A stretch of 64,000 nucleotides of DNA. Origin: Photobacterium carnosum (GTDB lineage: Bacteria > Pseudomonadota > Gammaproteobacteria > Enterobacterales > Vibrionaceae). The notes beneath the pieces are model-generated. The model worked only from the letters and a program-made list of their open reading frames with translations, did no database searches and had not been told where the DNA came from. Shown piece after piece: positions 57,159 to 64,000 of this stretch (its first letter is position 1; the number at the start of each line of letters is the position of its first letter). The stretch spans positions 42,703-106,702 of the forward strand of contig NZ_NPIB01000016.1 in NCBI RefSeq assembly GCF_002849605.1, given 5' to 3'. The position numbers and the translations under genes are program-made.

Positions 57159-57251
57159 TTTTTTCTTTCTAAATTGTTTTCAGTTAAACTAAGTCATAAT
57201 AAGTAAGCAGTGAATAATCATTACTTACACATTAATTTATTGGGGTGAGTA

Positions 57252-58418
57252 ATGAAGATTACTGTCGTAGGTACAGGCTATGTTGGTTTGTCTAATGCGG
57301 TCTTGTTATCACAGCATAACGAAGTTGTAGCACTTGATATTATCGAAGAGAAAGTTGCACTTATTAATCAAGGTTTATCTCCCATTGTTGATCAGGAGAT
57401 TGAAGACTTTTTACAACACAAAATGTTGAACCTTATTGCCACAACTGACGCAACACATGCTTATGATGGTGCTGAGTTTGTGATTATTGCAACCCCAACA
57501 GATTATGATCCAATCTCTAACTATTTTAATACCAGCTCAGTAGAAGCGGTGATTAAAGATGTTATAGCAAAAAATCCAACGGCGATGATGGTTATCAAAT
57601 CAACGGTTCCGGTTGGATATACTGAAAGTATCAAACAACAATTTGGTATTAATAATATTATGTTCTCACCTGAGTTTTTACGTGAAGGTCGTGCCCTTTA
57701 TGATAACTTATATCCTTCGCGTATTATCGTGGGTGAGCGTTCAGATCGTGCTGAGAAATTTGCAAATCTTTTAAAGCAAGGCGCGGAAAAACAAGATATC
57801 GCGGTGTTATTTACTGAATCAACAGAAGCTGAAGCGGTTAAGTTATTTTCAAATACTTACCTTGCTATGCGGGTTGCTTATTTTAATGAGCTTGATAGTT
57901 ATGCTGAAGCGCTAAACTTAGATAGTCGTCAAATTATTGAAGGTGTTGGTTTAGATCCTCGAATTGGTAACCATTATAATAATCCTTCATTTGGGTATGG
58001 TGGTTACTGTCTGCCTAAAGATACCAAGCAATTACGCGCTAATTACCGAGATGTGCCGAATAATATTATTGGTGCTATTGTTGATGCGAATACTACTCGT
58101 AAAGATTTTATTGCTGACTCCATCATAGCGAAACAGCCTAAAATTGTTGGTATTTATCGTTTAATCATGAAATCAGGATCTGATAATTTCCGCGCATCAA
58201 GCATTCAAGGTATTATGAAGCGCATAAAAGCCAAAGGCATTGAAGTAGTGGTATTTGAACCGGTACTTGAAGAAGATGAATTCTTTAATTCTAAAGTGAT
58301 AAAAGATTTCGACACCTTTAAAGAAATGTCTGATGTTATTGTGTCTAACCGTATGGCGATCGAACTTGAAGCCGTACAAGATAAAGTTTATACCCGAGAT
58401 TTATTCGGCGCTGATTAA
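57252..58418 (+). CDS. ugd: UDP-glucose 6-dehydrogenase
   Basis: NAD-dependent oxidation of UDP-glucose to UDP-glucuronate. 388 residues (the short class). NAD site [41 protein letters not shown] and the catalytic Cys253 in [22 protein letters not shown] stands before the ATG. It lies apart from the polysaccharide locus, 7.6 kb downstream of galU, but draws on the same UDP-glucose pool; UDP-glucuronate may feed the capsule or LPS. Confidence 0.96.
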   Translation: MKITVVGTGYVGLSNAVLLSQHNEVVALDIIEEKVALINQGLSPIVDQEIEDFLQHKMLNLIATTDATHAYDGAEFVIIATPTDYDPISNYFNTSSVEAVIKDVIAKNPTAMMVIKSTVPVGYTESIKQQFGINNIMFSPEFLREGRALYDNLYPSRIIVGERSDRAEKFANLLKQGAEKQDIAVLFTESTEAEAVKLFSNTYLAMRVAYFNELDSYAEALNLDSRQIIEGVGLDPRIGNHYNNPSFGYGGYCLPKDTKQLRANYRDVPNNIIGAIVDANTTRKDFIADSIIAKQPKIVGIYRLIMKSGSDNFRASSIQGIMKRIKAKGIEVVVFEPVLEEDEFFNSKVIKDFDTFKEMSDVIVSNRMAIELEAVQDKVYTRDLFGAD

Positions 58419-58438
58419 GTAAAGCAGGGAAAGCCTTA

Positions 58439-59614
58439 ATGAAAATCCTTATCGATGAAAACATGCCGTATGCTCAGCAATTATTTAGCCAGTTAGGTGA
58501 CGTTATTGCAAAACCTGGACGTACTTTAACCGCAGATGATTTAGTGGGTATTGATGCCTTAATGATTCGCTCTGTAACCAAAGTGAATGCAGATCTTATT
58601 GCTAAAGCCGATAAACTTAAATTTGTGGGTACCGCAACCGCAGGTCAAGATCATGTCGATCAGGATTTATTAGCCGCAAAGGGTATTACGTTTACCGCAG
58701 CGCCCGGTTGTAACAAAGTAGGCGTTGCAGAATACGTATTAAGTAGCTTGATGGTATTAGGCCAGCAACAGGATTTTTCTATATTTGATCGCACTATCGG
58801 CATTATCGGTGCGGGTAACGTAGGAACGTATTTAGCCAAATGTCTTGATGCGCTCGGTATTCGTTATTTATTAAATGATCCGCTAAAGCAAGCACAAGGT
58901 GATAAGCGTCAGTTTGATTCACTTGAGCGTTTATTGGCAGAGTGTGATGTGATCACTACTCATACTCCGATAACACGTGCTGGCGATTATCCAACCCATC
59001 ATTTAGTGGATGCTGATTTTCTAGCAGCGATGCAGCCAAATGCGATTTTAATCAATGCAGCGCGTGGTCCTGTGGTGGATAATCAGGCCCTAAAACAAGT
59101 ATTACAAGCTGCAACCAATGGTTCAGGTAAAACATTAACCGCCGTGTTAGATGTGTTTGAGCAAGAACCGTTAGTTGATTTGGAATTATTACCGCTATTA
59201 GCGTTTGCGACTCCCCATGTGGCAGGATATGGGCTTGAAGGTAAAGCGCGTGGAACCACGATGGTGTTTAACCGTTTTTGTCAGTTTTTGAGTAGTAAAC
59301 ACCATGTGTTAGCGAGTGACTTATTACCGATTGCGCCTGTACCGCAAGTGCAATTAAGCAGACAATGGGACGAAGTAACGTTATTTAGCTTGATCCAGTT
59401 AGTTTATGATGTCCGTAAAGACGACGGTATTTTCCGTCGTGAAATGTTAGCAGCTGGTGACGATAACCGCAAAATGGCCACCGCATTTGATCTAATGCGT
59501 AAAAATTACTGGGATCGACGTGAATATAGTGCGATTACAGTAGCGGCGAAGGCCGAGTTTGCGGTAGAGTCGCTGGCTAAATTAGGTTTTACAGTAGTAG
59601 AGGTCACTCAATGA
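58439..59614 (+). CDS. pdxB: 4-phosphoerythronate dehydrogenase
   Basis: NAD-dependent step of pyridoxal phosphate synthesis. 391 residues, D-2-hydroxyacid dehydrogenase fold: [20 protein letters not shown] (NAD site about 117-137), [14 protein letters not shown] and [14 protein letters not shown], plus the C-terminal PdxB dimerisation domain (from about 290). Starts [15 protein letters not shown]. Its stop overlaps the asd start by 4 bp. Confidence 0.96.
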   Translation: MKILIDENMPYAQQLFSQLGDVIAKPGRTLTADDLVGIDALMIRSVTKVNADLIAKADKLKFVGTATAGQDHVDQDLLAAKGITFTAAPGCNKVGVAEYVLSSLMVLGQQQDFSIFDRTIGIIGAGNVGTYLAKCLDALGIRYLLNDPLKQAQGDKRQFDSLERLLAECDVITTHTPITRAGDYPTHHLVDADFLAAMQPNAILINAARGPVVDNQALKQVLQAATNGSGKTLTAVLDVFEQEPLVDLELLPLLAFATPHVAGYGLEGKARGTTMVFNRFCQFLSSKHHVLASDLLPIAPVPQVQLSRQWDEVTLFSLIQLVYDVRKDDGIFRREMLAAGDDNRKMATAFDLMRKNYWDRREYSAITVAAKAEFAVESLAKLGFTVVEVTQ

Positions 59615-60624
59615 GTCAGGAATATGATATCGCAATACTTGGCGCAACAGGCGCAGTAGGCGAAGCTATGGTCGAAGTGCTAGAAGCACGTAATTTTCCT
59701 GTTCGCAATCTTTACTTGCTGGCAAGTGATCGTAGCGCAGGTAAAGCGTTACGTTTTAAAGGTAAATCAAAGCGCGTTCGTGATGTAGACGATTTCGACT
59801 GGAGCCAAGTGCAAATTGCTTTGTTCTCAGCAGGTGCGGAAGCATCACGCCATTGGGCACCTATTGCCACTGAACAAGGTGTTATCGTTATCGATAATAC
59901 CTCTGAATTCCGTTACGAATATGATGTACCGCTAGTTATTCCAGAAGTGAACCCAGAAGCGATTGCAGATTATCGTAACCGTAACATTATCGCTAATCCT
60001 AACTGTTCAACGATTCAAATGTTAGTTGCGCTGAAGCCAATTCAAGATGCTTACGGTATTGATCGTATTAACGTTGCGACTTATCAGTCTGTTTCTGGTT
60101 CAGGCCGTAAAGGCATCGATGAACTAGCAGGGCAAACAGCAAAACTGCTTAATGGTTTGCCAATTGAAACCAAAGCTTACGATAAGCAAATTGCATTTAA
60201 CTGTATTCCACAGATTGATGAGTTTATGGACAACGGCTACACCAAAGAAGAAATGAAAATGGTGTGGGAAACGCAAAAGATTTTAGGCGATTCAAGTATT
60301 CGTGTGAACCCAACGTGTGTGCGTGTGTCATCATTCTTTGGTCATGGCGAAGCAGTACATGTTGAAACGCATCAACCGATTGTATTAGATGATGTGATTA
60401 ACTTACTTGAAAATACTGATGGTATTGAAGTATTCCCTAATAATGAATACCCAACACAAGTAACAGATGCCGTTGGTAAAGATCATGTAATGATCGGCCG
60501 TATTCGTGAAGATATCAGTCATCCATGTGGACTTAACATGTGGATTGTCGCTGATAACGTCCGTAAAGGTGCAGCAACCAACAGCGTTCAAATCGCTGAA
60601 AAGCTGATTGCAGATTATTTGTAA
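59611..60624 (+). CDS. asd: aspartate-semialdehyde dehydrogenase (Usg/Asd2 type)
   Basis: 337 residues. NADP site [19 protein letters not shown], active-site Cys132 in [10 protein letters not shown], and the catalytic His region near [13 protein letters not shown]. All key residues are present, so unlike the E. coli Usg homologue in the same pdxB-usg position this one should be active; I recall it as asd2 in vibrios. It makes aspartate semialdehyde for lysine, diaminopimelate, threonine and methionine. Overlaps pdxB by 4 bp. Confidence 0.9.
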   Translation: MSQEYDIAILGATGAVGEAMVEVLEARNFPVRNLYLLASDRSAGKALRFKGKSKRVRDVDDFDWSQVQIALFSAGAEASRHWAPIATEQGVIVIDNTSEFRYEYDVPLVIPEVNPEAIADYRNRNIIANPNCSTIQMLVALKPIQDAYGIDRINVATYQSVSGSGRKGIDELAGQTAKLLNGLPIETKAYDKQIAFNCIPQIDEFMDNGYTKEEMKMVWETQKILGDSSIRVNPTCVRVSSFFGHGEAVHVETHQPIVLDDVINLLENTDGIEVFPNNEYPTQVTDAVGKDHVMIGRIREDISHPCGLNMWIVADNVRKGAATNSVQIAEKLIADYL

Positions 60625-60934
60625 TTAGCCGTATTAAAAGTAAGGTCTAGATCGCATTATTACTGTGTATCAACATGAATAGTGCGAGCAAACTTGCTAA
60701 CAAAATAACAAAGCGATGGGTGCAAGCCTGTCGCTTTTTTATTTCGTTAGCTGCTAGCTTTTCTTTTGCTGATAACTTGACATAATATGACGCTTATTGT
60801 GCTTAAATGTAGTTATTTAAGCGTTATTGATAGTGGTCGTTATGACTACATTGTTATCATCAAGAAACTATTATTTCGAAGTCGTTGTATACGATGTCGA
60901 GCAATTTTATCTCTGCCAAAGAGGAATGTAGGCA
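60625..60934. other. intergenic region asd to fimV
   Basis: 310 bp with the recurring terminator at 60710 and about 190 bp of fimV leader. No palindromic element accompanies this terminator copy. No promoter singled out. Confidence 0.55.
60710..60740 (+). terminator. intrinsic terminator after asd (recurring family, copy 5)
   Basis: AAGCGATGGG / CCTGTCGCTT stem with loop TGCAAG, six T. Confidence 0.88.
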
Positions 60935-63844
60935 GTGTCTAACATCCCAAAAATACTTAAACGTATGGTACTACCAGTAGCTTTTGTTACTATTTCTTCT
61001 TACTTACCGGTAGTGAATGCAAATACTATACGTATAGTAGGTCCCGCGAATGAAGACAGCTCGTACGCAACTCTTAACCGAGATACCGCCACGAGCCAAC
61101 TAGACGTACCGACAAAACAGTTTTCGACATCGTCAGCAATGGCACGTAATTATGGCCCAACGTATGAAAATGAAACGTTGTGGGGTATTGCGTCACGCCA
61201 TTTGCCAAATAATGATATCTCTATTTTTAAAGTTATTGGTGCTATCTACGATCTTAACCATGATGCTTTTGAAAATAATAATATCCATTCGTTATTACCA
61301 GGTAGTTATTTAAAACTACCAACAATGGATCAAATTCAACAGCAGCGTATTAGTTCTGTTAGTCGAAAATTAGCAGCCGATCAATTACGTGCGCCTTATG
61401 CGACTACATTAAAAAAGAGACGTTTAGCTGATCAGCAAGTGGCAGAGCAGTCATCAATGGCTGTTAAAACCCCCGTGAAAGTGATTAAATTATCGCCTAA
61501 GCCACAGGTGGCAACGCCTCAAACGGAATCAACTGAAGCATTAGTTAAGCCTGAAGATACGACTTCGGCATCAGCGGTAAACAGTGCCGCGTTAGCTATT
61601 GATGGGGATAATAAGACGATTATTCCTGCGAAACCAGCACAACCACAAGTTGATGTTGCTGATGTTAAAATGAATGCGCTAGTAGAAAGTAACCATGCAT
61701 TACGGTTACGGTTATCTGCTATGCAGCAAGATATGGCGACATTAAAAGATCAAGTGACTGAAAGTGATGGTATTCGCCAACAAATGGTGTCATTTCTAGA
61801 ACAACAAAAGCAACCAGAAGTTGTGGTAGAACCAACACCTGAAACATGGCTTGATCGGTTGACGAATAATCCGTGGGCACTGGCTGCTGCAGGCATTATT
61901 CCTGGTGGTTTAATTGCGGCATTATTAGCATTATTATTGTTCCGTCGTAAGAAAGAAGATCCTGAACAACCCACGTTACCTGCGCCTATAAGTGATGGTG
62001 ATAATACTGTTGCTGTTGTACCACCCATTGACTTGATGGGCACTGATCATGATGACGATCTTGATGATTTATTTGCTGATGATGATTTGTTCGCAGATAT
62101 CGAGCCTCATCAGGTTATCAATAAAAACGATAGTGCGACGGTTATTACCGCGAATGTAGCTGACGGTACTAAAACTACAGAAAGTAATGTTGATCAATCA
62201 GCAATCATTGCGACTGATACTGATTTTGATAGCAATACATTTGATAATAACCTTAGTACTATCTCAGTCTCTAACGATAACGCTATTGGTCTGGAAGACA
62301 TGGAGCGTGCGCTGGATGAGCTTGATGCAAAGCCAGAGCCTAGTGCAGATGAAGCACTTGCTGCGTTATGGGAAAAATCCCTGAGTGAAGACGATAATAC
62401 TAATTTTGATTTATCTGAATACGACGAAGCGACTATTTCATCAGCATCAGCATCAGCTGAAGATGATAATGAAATCGATAAACCATTATCTGATCAAGCG
62501 TTATTAGATGAGATCTTACAACAAGCACAAGCACCAACCCAAGACGTAGATAAGTCAGAAGGCACTACTGCTGCTGAATTAGAGGGTACAACTGTAGTCT
62601 CTCAAGATGAATTAGATGCTTTATTTACCCAGTTTAACGATGATCTGCCATTTGATAGCAATATTGAATTAGCGGAAAACAGTACTGATTTATTAGATGA
62701 ACTGTTAGCTGCAGATTCGACTGCAACAGCGTTTAATCTTGATGATCTGCCTGATTTCGATGAGCAAGCAGCATTTGATCATTTTGAAGATGAAATGTCA
62801 GCGCTGCCAGCCGCGGATGCTGTACATAACACACCGCTAAGTTTGGATGATTTACCTGAATTTGATGAAAACTCAGCTTTTGATGATCCGCAAGCGCTAC
62901 CATTAGAACAAATGGATGAGCGTTCAGATATTGATGAGCAAATCGCTATCGATAATGTAGCTCGTCAACTGCAACTAGCGGCACAAGCGGCTGAGCATCG
63001 TCAACCAGCAGCTACTGAGAATGATAGTGCTAATGCTGAGTCTGATTGTTCTCCGTTTGATACTGCGCGTCATCTGGAATATGCGTTTGATAATATTGAT
63101 GTCAGAACGTTACCGGAGTTTGATGAAAATGAAGCGTTATTTGCCTCATTTGAAGAGCAGCATGAGTTAGAACAGTACGCGATTGAATGTGGATTTAAAT
63201 CACAATCAGCATCTGAAAATGTGACATCTGAGGTTGATCAATCACCTGAAGCTAAACAAGATCGAGCTGATTCTGCTGGTTTAGATATGGATGCGTTGTT
63301 GTTTGATGGTTCAGATTCTGCTGTGGTTACGCCGCAACGTGGACTTAATAATGATGAGCGAGATCAGCTATTAGCAGTAACCGCTGATAGCGCGATTGCT
63401 GATAATGAAGATGTATTAGCAGAAGATGAAGCTGCTGTTTGGCAAAGCATGGTCGCTGAGCCTGAACTTGAGCGTGAAGATTGGTCTAAACAACCGGATT
63501 TAGCGCAAGAAGATATTAAAGCGACGGCTAAGCTATCTAATTATATCAGCATTGATGAATTGTTAGCTGACGATCCTAATTATCATCAAGAAGATCCAGA
63601 TGAGAAACCATTAAACCTTGATGTTGGCTTGAAAGAGTTTCCTGATATGTTTGCTAATATTCGTCAATTTGATGTCGACAGTGCCGGCGAATATGCGGGT
63701 CAGTTGGATCTGGCGAAGGCCTATCTTGAAATGAATGATATTGGCGGTGCAGTTGATTTGCTGCAAGATATCGTTTTAAAAGGTGAGGGTGACACAAAAG
63801 CGGAAGCGAATGCTTTACTGGATAAGTTTAAAGTGAAGAAGTAG
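60935..63844 (+). CDS. fimV: FimV/HubP-family polar protein
   Basis: Large inner-membrane organiser of the cell pole (HubP in vibrios, FimV in pseudomonads), involved in placement of flagella, pili and chromosome origins. 969 residues from GTG 60935 with GAGGA upstream: signal peptide (to about 29), LysM-like region (about 72-125, YENETLWGIASRHLP), coiled coil (about 250-285), one membrane helix (about 314-336, then FRRKKE), a very acidic cytoplasmic region with repeated LP[DE]FDE motifs (605-614, 640-649, 726-735), and the conserved C-terminal TPR-like FimV domain (DLAKAYLEMNDIGGAVDLLQ). Confidence 0.92.
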   Translation: MSNIPKILKRMVLPVAFVTISSYLPVVNANTIRIVGPANEDSSYATLNRDTATSQLDVPTKQFSTSSAMARNYGPTYENETLWGIASRHLPNNDISIFKVIGAIYDLNHDAFENNNIHSLLPGSYLKLPTMDQIQQQRISSVSRKLAADQLRAPYATTLKKRRLADQQVAEQSSMAVKTPVKVIKLSPKPQVATPQTESTEALVKPEDTTSASAVNSAALAIDGDNKTIIPAKPAQPQVDVADVKMNALVESNHALRLRLSAMQQDMATLKDQVTESDGIRQQMVSFLEQQKQPEVVVEPTPETWLDRLTNNPWALAAAGIIPGGLIAALLALLLFRRKKEDPEQPTLPAPISDGDNTVAVVPPIDLMGTDHDDDLDDLFADDDLFADIEPHQVINKNDSATVITANVADGTKTTESNVDQSAIIATDTDFDSNTFDNNLSTISVSNDNAIGLEDMERALDELDAKPEPSADEALAALWEKSLSEDDNTNFDLSEYDEATISSASASAEDDNEIDKPLSDQALLDEILQQAQAPTQDVDKSEGTTAAELEGTTVVSQDELDALFTQFNDDLPFDSNIELAENSTDLLDELLAADSTATAFNLDDLPDFDEQAAFDHFEDEMSALPAADAVHNTPLSLDDLPEFDENSAFDDPQALPLEQMDERSDIDEQIAIDNVARQLQLAAQAAEHRQPAATENDSANAESDCSPFDTARHLEYAFDNIDVRTLPEFDENEALFASFEEQHELEQYAIECGFKSQSASENVTSEVDQSPEAKQDRADSAGLDMDALLFDGSDSAVVTPQRGLNNDERDQLLAVTADSAIADNEDVLAEDEAAVWQSMVAEPELEREDWSKQPDLAQEDIKATAKLSNYISIDELLADDPNYHQEDPDEKPLNLDVGLKEFPDMFANIRQFDVDSAGEYAGQLDLAKAYLEMNDIGGAVDLLQDIVLKGEGDTKAEANALLDKFKVKK

Positions 63845-63878
63845 GCGTATTTAGGGACGAGGAACAGCAGGGATGAAG

Positions 63879-64000
63879 TGGTCAAGTAAAACTGTACACC
63901 TTTATAGGTGTTTAAATTAAGCGGCTGCTTCCATCACCACTGGCGGTAAATAGTTGTTATAACTATGGCCCCGCTTAGTGTTGTAATGCTGCAATATATA
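63879..64000 (-). mobile_element. IS3-family-like insertion sequence, right part, cut by the window
   Basis: Ends with TGGTCAAGTAAAACTGTACA, a TG-started terminus beside the transposase stop as in IS3-family elements. Only 122 bp are in view, so the other end, target duplication and completeness cannot be seen. It stands 35 bp after fimV. Confidence 0.6.
63917..64000 (-). CDS. transposase (integrase core) C-terminus, partial
   Basis: The last 27 residues in view, YILQHYNTKRGHSYNNYLPP then VVMEAAA and stop, match the C-terminal end of IS3-family DDE transposases (YNxxRxHSxxxYxSPxxFE). The rest of the gene is outside the window. ACACC-TTTATA-GGTGT just after the stop is a small palindrome. Confidence 0.75.
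   Translation of the reverse strand, partial: YILQHYNTKRGHSYNNYLPPVVMEAAA

Larger units (their letters stand above)
56888..57251. other. intergenic region fabB to ugd
   Basis: 364 bp: GAGGGACGAGG and GTTTCGAGTAGCGAG words (56901-56926), the recurring terminator, the palindromic element, then about 90 bp that should carry the ugd promoter. Confidence 0.6.

Overview
The window looks like a chromosomal segment of a Vibrionaceae bacterium, most probably Photobacterium or a close relative. This rests on gene content and order remembered from that family: a tandem tRNA-Tyr array, a mannose-type PTS/manA/AraC module, aroC beside epmC/yfcL, mnmC opposite fabB, and pdxB-asd-fimV. Base composition is moderately AT-rich. 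No search was run, so genus is an inference.

Layout. 1-2726: pflB (cut by the window edge) and focA, one minus-strand anaerobic operon with an FNR-like site upstream. 3237-4046: xthA. 4507-5486: six tandem tRNA-Tyr(GUA) genes read leftward from a promoter with a GC-rich discriminator. 5669-9867: a two-gene RND efflux system. 10033-11124: rluF. 11558-17329: sugar PTS region (free EIIB, an HPr-like/EIIA fusion, AraC regulator, manA, EIIABC permease), probably mannose or fructose uptake. 17591-20630: aroC, a TRIC-family membrane protein, epmC, yfcL. 20939-21910: an OmpA-type porin.

22280-49661 is a large surface-polysaccharide locus. A leftward gfcABCD/yjbEFGH-like operon faces a rightward wza-wzb-wzc set, which continues through rmlB, rmlA, a Wzx flippase, an aminotransferase and acetyltransferase (together predicted to make dTDP-Qui4NAc), a Wzy-like polymerase, four glycosyltransferases, a GDP-mannose/GDP-fucose set (gmd, fcl, gmm, manC, manB), an initiating sugar-phosphate transferase and galU. 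An ops/JUMPstart element precedes wza, which argues for RfaH control of this long transcript. The middle (about 36.1-41.4 kb) is visibly more AT-rich and is the likely serotype-specific, exchanged part.

49811-64000: a 4-bp-overlapping alpha/beta-hydrolase and amidase pair, an MBL-fold/beta-CASP nuclease, mnmC, fabB, ugd, pdxB-asd, fimV, and the 3' end of an IS3-family-like transposase at the right edge.

Intergenic spaces carry recurring sequences: one near-identical intrinsic terminator five times, a palindromic element of roughly 160-170 bp bounded by CCGTCAT/ATGACGG in several states of completeness, and hairpins built from GAGTAGCGAG and GGGACGAGG words. Four of the five terminators sit 17-65 bp before a copy of the palindromic element, so the two may be parts of one composite 3'-end module. 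This is the most unusual pattern in the window.
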